A stretch of DNA of 64,000 nt from Embleya hyalina. Lineage in GTDB: Bacteria > Actinomycetota > Actinomycetes > Streptomycetales > Streptomycetaceae. Numbering within the stretch: the first letter of the stretch is position 1; every line of letters starts with the position of its first letter. The translations under genes were made by a program, and so were the position numbers. The notes under the pieces are model-generated. The model was not told where the DNA came from, did no database searches, and was given only the letters and a program-made list of their open reading frames with translations. The DNA lies in NCBI RefSeq assembly GCF_003967355.1, contig NZ_BIFH01000019.1, positions 248,001 through 312,000 of the forward strand. Direction: 5' to 3'. This document shows positions 25,546 to 33,980 of the stretch, one piece after another.

Positions 25546-25961
25546 CGGGCGAGTTCCGTCAGCGCGGCGGTGGCGAAGGAGTGGTCCTGCTCGGGGGCGC
25601 CGCCACCGAGGCCGATGGCGCCGACGAGCCTGCCGTCGCGGTGGATCGGGACGCCGCCGGCGATGAACAGGAGCGGTCGGTCGAGCGCGGTCGGCAGGGT
25701 GTGGAACGGTCCGTCCGGCTTGACGAGGTCGACCAGGTCGGCGGTGGGGGCGCCCAACTGGAGGGCGGTGTACGCCTTGCGAGTGCTGGTCTCGCCGGAG
25801 ATCAGCACGGCGCCGTCGTCGCGGAGGAAGGCGAGCGGGTGGCCGCCGGCGTCCAGGACGGTGACGCTGACCGCGACCCCGGCCGCCCGGGCGGCGCGGC
25901 GGGCGGCGGCGACGAGGGTCTCGGCGTCGGCGGTGGTCAGCGGGGTGAGGGTGGTGCTCAT
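25542..25961 (-). CDS. GlcG/HbpS-like protein (DUF336)
   Basis: Protein of 139 residues. Pattern typical of the family: an N-terminal helix with ADAETLVAAARRAA, VTVLDAGGHPLAFLRDD, then GGVPIHRDGRLVGAIGLGGG and a C-terminal DHSFATAAL. HbpS from Streptomyces binds haem and iron outside the cell, but this copy has no signal peptide and is probably cytoplasmic. Several relatives are linked to oxidative or aldehyde metabolism. Located between the MFS pump and the SnoaL-like gene on the same strand. Confidence 0.8.
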   Translation of the reverse strand: MSTTLTPLTTADAETLVAAARRAARAAGVAVSVTVLDAGGHPLAFLRDDGAVLISGETSTRKAYTALQLGAPTADLVDLVKPDGPFHTLPTALDRPLLFIAGGVPIHRDGRLVGAIGLGGGAPEQDHSFATAALTELAR

Positions 25962-26008
25962 GGTGGCTCTTCTCCTGGAAGGAACGGGGACGGGGAACGC
26001 GGGGGCGG

Positions 26009-27208
26009 TCAGTGGTGGACGGCGATCGGGGTGGGAGCGGCGGCGGGGGCGCTCTTCCGTACGGGGGTGCGGCGCTCGAGGGCGGCGGACCAGAGGGCCA
26101 GCAGCAGCGCGGCTGCGGCGAGTAGTGCGCCGACCCAGTTCGGCGCGGTGTAGCCGAGTCCGGCGGAGATGACCATGCCGCCGAGCCAGGCGGCGAGGGC
26201 GTTGCCGAGGTTGAAGGCGCCGATGTTGACGGCGGAGGCGAGGGTGGGCGCGCCGTGCGCCTGGTCGAGGACCCGCTTCTGCAGCGGCGGGACGGTGGCG
26301 AAGCCGAGTGCCCCGACGAGCAGGATGGAGACCGCGGCGAGGATCTTGTTGTGTGCGGTGAAGGTGAACAGGGCCAGCACGACGGCGAGTCCGCCGAGGG
26401 AGGTGTAGAGCATCGGCATCAGCCTGCGGTCGGCGAATCGGCCGCCGAGCAGGTTGCCGAGGAACATCCCGACGCCGAACAGGACCAGCAGCCAGGTGAC
26501 GGCGCCGTCGGAGTACCCGGCCGTGTGGGTCATCATCGGGGCGATGTAGGTGATCGCCGCGAAGACGCCGCCGAAGCCGAGGACGGTCATCGCCATGGCG
26601 AGCAGGACCTGGGGGTTGCGGAACGCGGTGAGCTCGCGGCGCAGGTGGGCGCCTTCTGGGCGGGGCATCGGCGGTACCAGTTTCGCGATGCCGAGCATGC
26701 CGATCACGCCGAGCGCGGCGACGCCGGCGAAGGTGACGCGCCAGCCGACGGCCTGGCCGATGTAGGTGCCCAGCGGTACGCCGACGATGTTGGCGACGGT
26801 GAGGCCGGTGAACATGGTGGCGATGGCCCCGGCCTTCTTGTCGGGGGCCACGAGGTCGGCGGCGACCACCGAGCCGATGCCGAAGAACGCGCCGTGCGCG
26901 AGGGAGGCCACGATGCGGCCGGCGAGCATCACGCCCATGTTCGGTGCCACGGCGGAGAGCAGGTTCCCCGCCACGAACAGGCCCATGAGGATCATGAGCA
27001 TCGTCTTGCGACCCATCCGGGTGCCGAGCACCGTCATCAGCGGGGCGCCGATGACGACGCCGATCGCGTAACCGGTGACCAGGAGCCCTGCGGAGGGGAT
27101 GGACACCCCGTAGTCGCCGGCGATCTCGGGCAGCAGACCCATGATCACGAACTCGGTGGTGCCGATCCCGAAGGCCCCGATGGCCAGGGCCAGGAGCGCC
27201 AGAGGCAT
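26009..27208 (-). CDS. MFS transporter, drug-efflux (AraJ-like) type
   Basis: Protein of 399 residues with twelve predicted membrane helices in two halves. The first helix (ALLALAIGAFGIGTTEFVIM) contains the GTTEFVIMGLLPEIA signature of DHA1 efflux pumps of the AraJ/YdhP/PbuE branch. The loop 2-3 motif is GTRMGRKTML. It exports a small molecule by proton antiport. Divergent from a MarR regulator at 27698, with a shared 11-bp motif in the gap. Heads the minus-strand operon with the GlcG-, SnoaL- and reductase genes (47-nt gap). Confidence 0.9.
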   Translation of the reverse strand: MPLALLALAIGAFGIGTTEFVIMGLLPEIAGDYGVSIPSAGLLVTGYAIGVVIGAPLMTVLGTRMGRKTMLMILMGLFVAGNLLSAVAPNMGVMLAGRIVASLAHGAFFGIGSVVAADLVAPDKKAGAIATMFTGLTVANIVGVPLGTYIGQAVGWRVTFAGVAALGVIGMLGIAKLVPPMPRPEGAHLRRELTAFRNPQVLLAMAMTVLGFGGVFAAITYIAPMMTHTAGYSDGAVTWLLVLFGVGMFLGNLLGGRFADRRLMPMLYTSLGGLAVVLALFTFTAHNKILAAVSILLVGALGFATVPPLQKRVLDQAHGAPTLASAVNIGAFNLGNALAAWLGGMVISAGLGYTAPNWVGALLAAAALLLALWSAALERRTPVRKSAPAAAPTPIAVHH

Positions 27209-27261
27209 GGTGTGCCGCCCTCCATACGATTGCAGTTGCGTCCTACGTGCTCCGACAATAG

Positions 27262-27283
27262 TTGCATGCGCTGGCTAATGCAA
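27262..27283. promoter_or_regulatory. Candidate MarR operator, site 1
   Basis: TTGCAT and ATGCAA form a 6-bp inverted repeat around 10 bases, 54 bases upstream of the MFS start. The stretch 27265-27275 (CATGCGCTGGC) recurs exactly at 27630-27640 close to the MarR gene. Confidence 0.5.
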
Positions 27284-27387
27284 GTGCGGGCATTTGCTTG
27301 GCGCCGATGATGGGCGATGGCGGGGGGCATGCGGGCGCGGGTGGAGCCGTCGCCCGCCCGCCGGCGCGGGCGTATCGCGCCCGGACG

Positions 27388-27450
27388 GTCGGCGGTGCCG
27401 CAGGTCGGCGGTGCCTCGGGTTGGCGGTGCCTCGGGTTGCGGTGCCTCGG
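27388..27450. repeat. Four tandem copies of a 15-16-bp unit
   Basis: Units at 27388-27403, 27404-27419, 27420-27435 and 27436-27450 share the core GGCGGTGCCTCGG, with small differences in each copy. They sit in the 489-base gap between the divergent MFS and MarR genes, where no gene is supported. They may be a neutral expansion or a protein-binding array. Confidence 0.8.
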
Positions 27451-27629
27451 TCGGCTCGCTCGGCGAGTCGCGAGTCGCGGAATTCGATGGGGTCGATGAG
27501 GCGTTGCCGGGGCTGTCGTCGAGCGGGGCGTCCGGGTCCGGTGCCGAGCTCCCGGTGCGGGTCGCCCGGTGAGGTTCATCGGCCGCGCATCCCGGCGGCG
27601 TGGAAGGAAAAACTTGTATGAGCGGGATA

Positions 27630-27640
27630 CATGCGCTGGC
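27630..27640. promoter_or_regulatory. Candidate MarR operator, site 2
   Basis: Second exact copy of CATGCGCTGGC, about 58 bases upstream of the MarR start and followed by an AT-rich stretch (CGATAATTGCG). Its position near the MarR promoter suggests autoregulation. Confidence 0.5.
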
Positions 27641-27697
27641 CGATAATTGCGTGAGGGCTTATCCTGGGGGCCGACGTACCCGGAAGGAGCCTCGCCC

Positions 27698-28183
27698 ATG
27701 ACCGCCACGGACCCCGCGCTGACCGCCCTCGCCAACGGCTGGGCCGCCCTCTACCTCCTGGCCGGCCGGATCGAGGCGCACATCGAGCGCGCCCTCCAGG
27801 CCGAGCACGACCTGAGCGTGCGGGAGTACTCGCTGCTCGACGTGCTCAGCCGCCAGCACGACGGCGAGGGCGGCCACCTGCAAATGAAGCAGGTCGCCGA
27901 CGCGGTGGTGCTCAGCCAGAGCGCCACCACCCGCCTCGTCACCCGGCTGGAGGACCGCGGCCTGCTCTCGCGCTACCTCTGCGCGACCGACCGCCGCGGC
28001 ATCTACACCGACGTGACCGGGCCCGGCCTGGAACTCCTGGAAGCGGCCAGGCCGACCAACGAGGCCGCCCTCCGGGAAGCGCTGGACGAGGCCGCCAAGA
28101 ACCCCGAGCTGGCCCCGCTGGTCGACACCGTCGAGGAGATGAACACGTCGCGACGGCTCCCGGAGCCCGCCGCCACGCGCTGA
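27698..28183 (+). CDS. MarR-family transcriptional regulator
   Basis: Protein of 161 residues with the winged-helix pattern of MarR: LSVREYSLLDVLSRQ, then LQMKQVADAVVLSQSATTRL (recognition helix region) and the wing LEDRGLLSRYLCATDRRGIY. The ATG at 27698 is preceded by GGAAGGAGCC; a further upstream in-frame start at 27647 lacks such a site. It is divergent from the MFS pump and probably represses the pump operon and itself, with release by the exported compound. Confidence 0.9.
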   Translation: MTATDPALTALANGWAALYLLAGRIEAHIERALQAEHDLSVREYSLLDVLSRQHDGEGGHLQMKQVADAVVLSQSATTRLVTRLEDRGLLSRYLCATDRRGIYTDVTGPGLELLEAARPTNEAALREALDEAAKNPELAPLVDTVEEMNTSRRLPEPAATR

Positions 28184-28190
28184 GCACGCC

Positions 28191-28228
28191 GAAGCCCCGG
28201 GACCTCGCCAAGGCGACCCCGGGGCTTC
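28191..28228 (+). terminator. Hairpin terminator after MarR gene
   Basis: GAAGCCCCGG (28191-28200) pairs perfectly with CCGGGGCTTC (28219-28228). Inside, TCGCC-AA-GGCGA extends the structure. The hairpin starts 8 bases after the MarR stop. Confidence 0.8.
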
Positions 28229-28815
28229 GTGCCGACCACCGCTGCCCGTCCCCGATCGGGCCCACCCCCGGAGCGGCCCGCCGACGTCGGTGACCAAGAG
28301 GGCGGACGCCCCCACGAGGAGGCCCCGCGGTTGCGCCGCGCGCCGGCCGCCGCAGCGCGCACCCGCTGCGCCGCCCGCCCGCTCGCCCAGCGAGCCGAGC
28401 CGGACGTGCGGCGGGAAGCGATGGACCACCGCCAACCGAGCACCACCCACCTCGCGGTACTACCGGCCACATGCCGCCGCGAGGCCGTCGACCGGGTCGG
28501 CGCGATGCGGTTCGACCGCCACGGCCGGCGCGTGTGGTGCATGGCGCCGGCGTCGCCGCTTCGGCGGACCGCCCGGCGAGGACGGCTTCCGGGGGCGCGC
28601 CGGCCGTACTCCTCCGCCCGGAGGGTCGAGCCAGGAATTGACTGAATATTCAGTAAGTGAGACCGTATGGTCACGGTGCTCGGAGTTCGCGATCGCAATC
28701 CTCGCGCGTCCGCGCCCGCCGCCTCGGATGCGCCGGGGGCCACGGAGCGGTTCTCCCGCACCCGCTCTGCACGCGCCGCGATCCGTGCGGCAGCACGACC
28801 GGTTGGAGGTCTCCC
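28229..28815. other. Intergenic region with an orphan operator-like palindrome
   Basis: About 590 bases with no gene supported on either strand. Its only clear feature is the palindrome at 28641-28654, which lies in a locally AT-rich patch. Confidence 0.5.
28641..28654. promoter_or_regulatory. Perfect 14-bp palindrome, TetR-type operator candidate
   Basis: ACTGAATATTCAGT is self-complementary, and the match continues as TTG/TAA outside. The pattern resembles TetR-family operators such as those of fatty-acid-degradation repressors (TGAATGA..TCATTCA). No TetR gene adjoins; the nearest downstream gene starts 161 bases away. Confidence 0.5.
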
Positions 28816-29805
28816 ATGTCCGATTCCCGTCCCGCCCGCAGCGGCATCCTGCGTGCCCTGGGATTCGGCGCCGCCGCGGGCAGCACGTCGCCCGCGCCCG
28901 GCGACCTCGGCCTGCGGAGACCCGCCGCCGGCGTGCCACACGTGCGGGCCCGGATGTCGTGGCCGGCGAGCCGGTCGATCCGGGGCCGGCGGCCCACCGG
29001 CGTGCGGCGGGACATCGCGCTGATCGCCCGGACCGTCGTGGGCCGCGAATCGGTGATCGTGTGCACGATCGACGAGGACGCCGCGGCCGATGCCCGGGCG
29101 CACGGCGGCCCGGGCGTCCCGGTCGTCGTGGAGATCCCCACCGACGACCTGCGGATGCGGCGCGGCCGCGCGGTGTTCCGCACCGACGGTGCCGGGCGCA
29201 CGGCCGCCGTCGGCCTCGACGTCGACGGCTTGGGCCGGGCCGGGTTCGTCGGCGAGGGCGGGGCAGTGGAGACGGACGGCGGCGGCGCGGTCATGGACAC
29301 CGAGAGCAGCTTGGCCGGCAGGAACCGCGACCGCGCTATGTCCACGATGATCCGGGTGCCCGGCATCAAGGGCCGCGACATCACCGACGACCGCATCGAC
29401 CGCACATCCCGGTGCGTCCGGCCCCGCGTCGTTACGGCGCGGGTGCCGCCGGGGGGCCGCAGGGACGCCCGGGCCCGCGACGCCCGCGGACGACTCGCCA
29501 TCCTGGCCACGGCCACGGCCACGGCCACCGATGCCAAGCGACGGCGCCTGCGAGTGGTCACCTCGAAAGGCCCGAAGGACACCCGTTCGACGAATTGCGA
29601 CCCGGTCGACTCGTGCCTGAACCTCCACCCGGTCGGCGGCGGGGTCGTCACGGCGCGGTTCCGCGACCGGCGCACCGACGCCGCGGCCCGCTCGGCGCTC
29701 GCCGGCGCGTTCCCCGGGCGTGTGCTGGTCCGCCTCGACGTGGACCGCCCGACGGGCGTCGGTGGGGGCATGCACTGCTCGACCATGCGGCAGCCCCCCG
29801 CGTGA
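28816..29805 (+). pseudogene. Decayed agmatine-deiminase-like paralogue
   Basis: An open frame of 329 codons that aligns segment by segment to the intact gene at 29983. VRARMSWPASRSIRG matches VRTFMSWPAATGIWG. EGGAVETDGGGAVMDTESS matches the nucleophile-side block EGGSFETDGVGTLMVTESS. GGGMHCSTMRQP matches the catalytic-Cys block GGGIHCATHDQP. However WARDT has become LRMRRG (Asp lost), the catalytic HVD has become RID (His lost) and the region around NFNGWGDK is missing. No stop or frameshift interrupts it, so a protein may still be made, but it cannot be a normal deiminase. Probably an old tandem duplicate. Confidence 0.65.
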
Positions 29806-29899
29806 CGCGTGCGGGTGCGGCGTCGTCGGGCGCGTCTTCGGGTGGTCCCGACACCTCATCCGTTCGCCGCACGCCACGGCCGTAACCGGCGCGCAAAGT

Positions 29900-29922
29900 C
29901 CGCATTTGCGGCAAATATGCGG
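29900..29922. promoter_or_regulatory. Palindromic operator candidate upstream of the deiminase gene
   Basis: A 23-base near-palindrome: outer arms CCGCA/TGCGG and inner arms TTTGC-G-GCAAA. It lies 61 bases before the deiminase start at 29983 in an AT-richer patch. No dedicated regulator gene is adjacent. Confidence 0.45.
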
Positions 29923-29982
29923 CTACGTTGATGCCCTGCCCACCCTGGACCGGCCGCGGCCGAACACCCGCGTCATCGAAGG

Positions 29983-31197
29983 ATGGATCCTTTGCCCGAA
30001 TTGCCGATGATGCCCCGTCGGGCGATGTTGCGTTCCTTGGCGGGAGCGGGCGCGCTCGCCCTCGGCGTGACCGCATGCTCCGACTCCACGGACTCCCCGG
30101 GCTCCTCCGGCACGACCGCGCCCGGGTCGTCCCCGCCCGCGACGTCCGGCGGGACGGGCACGGTGCCCGAACCCGCGGTCTCGGCCCGGCGGTTCGGCGC
30201 AGAGTGGGACAGCCATGTGCGTACGTTCATGTCCTGGCCCGCCGCGACCGGCATCTGGGGCGACGACCTGCCCGCCGTGCGTGAGGACATCGCCCGGGTG
30301 GCCCGCGCCATCGCCGCGACCGAGCCCGTCGTGCTGCTCGCCCGCCCCGACCAGGCGGACGCCGCGCGGCGAGCGGTCGGCGCGGACGTCGACGTCGTGC
30401 CCATGCAGGTCGACGACCTGTGGGCACGGGACACCGTCCCGGTGTTCGTCGAGGAGGCCGGTACCGTCCACGGCGTCGACTTCAACTTCAACGGGTGGGG
30501 CGACAAGCAGTCCCACGAACACGATGCGCGGGTCGCCCGCGAGGTGTCGGCCAAGTACGGCATCCCGCTCGACCGGACATGGCTCGTCGCGGAGGGCGGA
30601 TCGTTCGAAACGGACGGCGTCGGCACGCTCATGGTCACCGAGAGCTCCATCGTCAACGACAACCGCAACCCCGGCAGGACCCGGCAGCAGATCGAGGACG
30701 AACTCGAACGGGTGCTCGGCGTCACCAAGGTCATCTGGTTCGAGGGCGTCCGCAACCAGGACATCACCGACGCGCACGTCGACTCGCTCGCCCGGTTCGT
30801 CGCACCGGGCGTCGTGCTGCTGGACAAGGCGTTCCCCGGCGAGCCCGCCGACTCGTGGTCGCGCTCGGCCGACCAGGCGAGAACCGTCCTGCGGGACGCC
30901 ACCGACGCGCGCGGCGAGCCCATCCGGGTCGTCGACCTGCCGCAGCCCGACCCCGAGCGCATGACGGCGCCGCCCGGCGACGACTTCGTGTCCTCGTACG
31001 TCAACTTCTTCATCGGCAACAGGGCCGTGTTCCTGCCGCGTTTCGGCGACAAGGCCGCCGACGACCGCGCGCGGGGCATCCTGCGCGACCACTTTCCCAC
31101 CCGCGACGTCGTCATGGTGCGGATCGACGCGATCGCCGCCGGCGGCGGCGGGATCCACTGCGCGACGCACGACCAGCCGGGCACCCCGCCGGCATGA
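29983..31197 (+). CDS. Exported agmatine deiminase/peptidylarginine-deiminase-like protein
   Basis: Protein of 404 residues. The N-terminus has twin arginines (MPRRAMLRSLAGAGAL) and a lipobox-like LGVTAC, so it is probably a Tat-exported lipoprotein, followed by a Ser/Thr/Gly/Pro linker. Catalytic blocks of the guanidino-group deiminase superfamily are complete: WARDTVP, EGGSFETDG, HVDSLARF and the nucleophile Cys in GGGIHCATHDQP. Agmatine deiminases are normally cytoplasmic, so an exported form is notable; substrate could be agmatine, arginine or a protein arginine. Start uncertain: 29983 has GAAGG directly adjacent, and 30007 is the alternative. Overlaps the DUF4436 gene by 4 nt. Confidence 0.85.
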   Translation: MDPLPELPMMPRRAMLRSLAGAGALALGVTACSDSTDSPGSSGTTAPGSSPPATSGGTGTVPEPAVSARRFGAEWDSHVRTFMSWPAATGIWGDDLPAVREDIARVARAIAATEPVVLLARPDQADAARRAVGADVDVVPMQVDDLWARDTVPVFVEEAGTVHGVDFNFNGWGDKQSHEHDARVAREVSAKYGIPLDRTWLVAEGGSFETDGVGTLMVTESSIVNDNRNPGRTRQQIEDELERVLGVTKVIWFEGVRNQDITDAHVDSLARFVAPGVVLLDKAFPGEPADSWSRSADQARTVLRDATDARGEPIRVVDLPQPDPERMTAPPGDDFVSSYVNFFIGNRAVFLPRFGDKAADDRARGILRDHFPTRDVVMVRIDAIAAGGGGIHCATHDQPGTPPA

Positions 31198-32066
31198 CAC
31201 GGCCATCCCGTCCGTCCTGGAGCCGAGGCCGCCCCGCGGCCGCGGTGGCCGCCGCGTTGGCACTGGGGGTGGTCCTCGTGGTGGGCGTCTGGCTCCAGGT
31301 CGGCGAACGCATGGCCCTGGACACCCGTCATCGCGCGTCGAGTTCGGCGCCCGACAGGGTGGACGTGCGGGCCTCGGTGCAGCGCGTGGACGCGACCGCG
31401 CGCGAACTCGTCCTGCGGCTGCTCGTCACACCGCGCGGCAGCCTGGCCGAGGACGACGGTTCCGCCCCTGCGGTGGGTCTGTCGCTACAGACCTCGCCGG
31501 AGGTGCGCGGCGACCTGAACTTCCCGGCACACACCCGAATCTCCACCGTGGACCTGCAAGTCGCCCTCGGCGGAGGGTCGGTCTCCGACTACCCGTTCGA
31601 CGACTACCGGACCGTGCTGGAGTTCGCCGCGCAGGCCGGCGGCAGACCCGTCCCGGTGAACATGACGCTGAGCAACAGCGACGCGCTGTTCGCCCTCGAC
31701 GTCGACGCGAGCACCGACGACGGCGTGGCGGTCTTCGACCTCGGCATCGAACGTTCGGGAACCGTGCTGCTGTTCGGGGTCTTCATGATGGTCGCGATGT
31801 GGGCCCTGGCGATCGCCGTCCTCATCGGTGCCAGGACGTTGGTCGTCGGCCGTCGCGGCCTGGTCTGGCCGGCCCTGGGGTGGATGGCCGCGACGCTGTT
31901 CGCCCTGGCGGCGTTCCGCAACACCGCGCCCGGCAGCCCCCCGATCGGCTCGCTGCTCGACTACCTCGCCTTCCTGTGGGCCGAGGCGATCGTCGCCGCG
32001 TCCCTCACGGTCACGGTGCTGGTCGGCGCCGCGGTGGAAAACCGTGCCACGGCCGAGAAGAGCTGA
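31194..32066 (+). CDS. DUF4436-family membrane protein
   Basis: Protein of 290 residues. An N-terminal membrane helix (AAAVAAALALGVVLVVGVWL) is followed by an exterior beta-rich domain of about 160 residues that contains the family hallmark DYPFDDYRTVLEF. Three membrane helices close the protein (VLLFGVFMMVAMWALAIAVL, then two more). The family is common in mycobacteria and streptomycetes and has no known function. The ATG overlaps the deiminase stop (ATGA), so the two exported or membrane proteins are co-produced. Confidence 0.8.
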   Translation: MTRPSRPSWSRGRPAAAVAAALALGVVLVVGVWLQVGERMALDTRHRASSSAPDRVDVRASVQRVDATARELVLRLLVTPRGSLAEDDGSAPAVGLSLQTSPEVRGDLNFPAHTRISTVDLQVALGGGSVSDYPFDDYRTVLEFAAQAGGRPVPVNMTLSNSDALFALDVDASTDDGVAVFDLGIERSGTVLLFGVFMMVAMWALAIAVLIGARTLVVGRRGLVWPALGWMAATLFALAAFRNTAPGSPPIGSLLDYLAFLWAEAIVAASLTVTVLVGAAVENRATAEKS

Positions 32067-32137
32067 ACTCCGCGACCTCCTACCGAACGCCGCCCCGCCC
32101 CCTGCCCGTTTCCCGCCCGCCCCTACGGAGACCACCC

Positions 32138-33871
32138 GTGCGCCCTGCCGGCGACCCCCCGATACCGCCGCCCTTCCCGTCCGCCTTCCAGCCGCTCGCG
32201 TCCGGCGACCCCCGGGACATCGGCGGGTACCGGCTCGCCGCCCGCCTCGGGGCCGGCGGCATGGGACGCGTCTACCTCGCGCACACGCCGGGAGGACGAC
32301 CGGTCGCGTTGAAGGTCGTTCGCCCCGAGTACGCCGAGGACCCGCAATTCCGGGCCCGGTTCGCCCAGGAGGTGGCCAGTGCCCGGCGCATCCACGGGCT
32401 CTACACGGCGCAGGTGGTCGACGCCGACGCCCACGCCGACGTGCCGTGGCTGGCGACGGCGTACGTGCCGGGTCCCTCGCTGCGTCAAGTCGTCGAGAAA
32501 TACGGCCCGTTGCCGACCCGAACGGTGTTGTTGCTGGTCTGCGGCATCGCCGAGGCCCTTCGGGAGATCCATCGCGTCGGTGTCGTGCACCGGGACCTCA
32601 AGCCCGGCAACGTGATCGTCGCCGCCGACGGGCCGCGCGTCATCGACTTCGGCATCTCCCGCGCCGCCGACGCCGTCGCGCTCACCGGCACGGGCATATG
32701 CGTCGGCACACCCGCCTTCATGGCTCCCGAGCAGGCCGTGGGTGGGCACGCCACACCTGCCGCCGACGTGTTCGCCCTCGGCGCGTTGGGCGTGTTCATC
32801 GCGGGCGGAGTGCCGCCGTTCGGTGCCCGCGCGGACAGCGCCCAGGTGTATCGGCTCCTGCACGATCGGCCCGACCTGGGCAAGGTCGTGCCCGAGTTGC
32901 ACGACCTGCTGGGGCGTTGCCTGGCCAAGGATCCCGCCGCGCGGCCGACGCCCGCCGAACTCGTCGACCTGGCGCGCGCCCACCCCGCGGCGGGCGATCC
33001 CCTTCGGTTCACCGACGGCTGGCTTCCGCACCACGTCGGCGCCGAGATCGAGCGGCGGTCGAACGCCGCCGGACCGGGTCCCGCCCCGCGGATGCCCGAC
33101 CAGGCGCCCCCCGGCCACCCGGGGCCGTCCCTCGGCCGTGCCGCCGACGGTCGCCCGCTCGACGGGACCGTCGTGGACCCCGGGCAACCGGATCCGCGGG
33201 ACACCTCGCCGCCGCCGGGTCTGCCGCCGACCGGGGCCGGGCGTGGACGCGGGGCCGGGCGTGGCCGCGGGCGGACCACTGTCGGGGCCGTAGTGGCCGG
33301 CCTCGTCGTCGCGGCCGTCGGCAGCGTCGTCGGGCTGTCGCTGCTCGACGAACTCGACCCGGACCCGGACGACACGGCGGCCGCGTACCAGGCTCCCGCG
33401 GTGCCCGCCGTCTCCCCGATGCCCACCACCGCGCCGCCGGGCTCCTCGTCCGCGTCGCCGCCGGTGTCGTCGCCGGCGACACCGGCCGAGTCCGGCTACA
33501 CGGCGATGTACGCGGAGGCCACGCTGACCGCGCCCGACGAGGGGTACGACTTCGACATCGCCTCGGGCAGCGTGCGCCCTGCGGAGTCCACCAGGTGGGC
33601 GATCGGGCACAACAACGGCGAGTTCCTGATTCCCGCGGGCAGCGACGCCGCCGTGATGCGCGCCGAGACGCCGACCCCGACACCGGAGGAGTGCGTGGCC
33701 GCCCTCGACAGACGCCCGACCGGGATCGTCGCGTTCCGCGACGTCGCGCCGGGACGATCGTTCTGCGTCCGCTCGCGCACGACGCGCGAGTTGGCCCTCG
33801 TGCGCGTCGTCGCCGCGGCGGGCGGCTCGCCGGTCGAGGTCGGCCTGACCGCGTACCGCCCGCGACGCTGA
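32138..33871 (+). CDS. Transmembrane Ser/Thr protein kinase (PknB-like)
   Basis: Protein of 577 residues from a GTG start with ACGGAG upstream. The kinase domain covers about residues 30-290: glycine loop GAGGMGRVYLA, Lys59 in VALKVV, catalytic Asp153 in HRDLKPGN, metal-binding DFG 170-172 and GTPAFMAPEQA. A Pro/Arg/Gly-rich linker leads to one membrane helix (about 381-402) and an exterior domain of about 150 residues after a Pro/Ser/Thr stretch. The exterior part has no PASTA repeats and two Cys (in EECVAAL and SFCVRSR). It follows the DUF4436 gene by 71 bases and may sense an extracellular signal. Confidence 0.9.
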   Translation: MRPAGDPPIPPPFPSAFQPLASGDPRDIGGYRLAARLGAGGMGRVYLAHTPGGRPVALKVVRPEYAEDPQFRARFAQEVASARRIHGLYTAQVVDADAHADVPWLATAYVPGPSLRQVVEKYGPLPTRTVLLLVCGIAEALREIHRVGVVHRDLKPGNVIVAADGPRVIDFGISRAADAVALTGTGICVGTPAFMAPEQAVGGHATPAADVFALGALGVFIAGGVPPFGARADSAQVYRLLHDRPDLGKVVPELHDLLGRCLAKDPAARPTPAELVDLARAHPAAGDPLRFTDGWLPHHVGAEIERRSNAAGPGPAPRMPDQAPPGHPGPSLGRAADGRPLDGTVVDPGQPDPRDTSPPPGLPPTGAGRGRGAGRGRGRTTVGAVVAGLVVAAVGSVVGLSLLDELDPDPDDTAAAYQAPAVPAVSPMPTTAPPGSSSASPPVSSPATPAESGYTAMYAEATLTAPDEGYDFDIASGSVRPAESTRWAIGHNNGEFLIPAGSDAAVMRAETPTPTPEECVAALDRRPTGIVAFRDVAPGRSFCVRSRTTRELALVRVVAAAGGSPVEVGLTAYRPRR

Positions 33872-33915
33872 CCACCCCCGCGCGCGAACGCCCCGAAGCG
33901 TCGTACTCGGAAACG

Positions 33916-33980
33916 CCGGTCGCCCCGGTTGCCCGGTCGGCGCGTCGGCTCGCAGCCGAGACGCCGACCGGGGCGACCGG
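33916..33980 (+). terminator. Strong compound hairpin terminator
   Basis: CCGGTCGCCCCGGT (33916-33929) is perfectly repeated in reverse at 33967-33980. An alternative inner stem, CCCGGTCGGCG (33932-33942) with CGCCGACCGGG (33962-33972), competes for the right arm. It follows the kinase stop by 45 bases and probably stops transcription from both sides. Confidence 0.75.

Noticed and set aside
27388-27450. Tandem repeats considered as a CRISPR array
   Set aside because: Units are in direct contact without spacers, and no cas gene is near.
28003-29877. 624-codon minus-strand frame opposite the deiminase ghost
   Set aside because: Arg/Ala/Gly-rich with no recognisable motif, while the plus strand keeps deiminase blocks.
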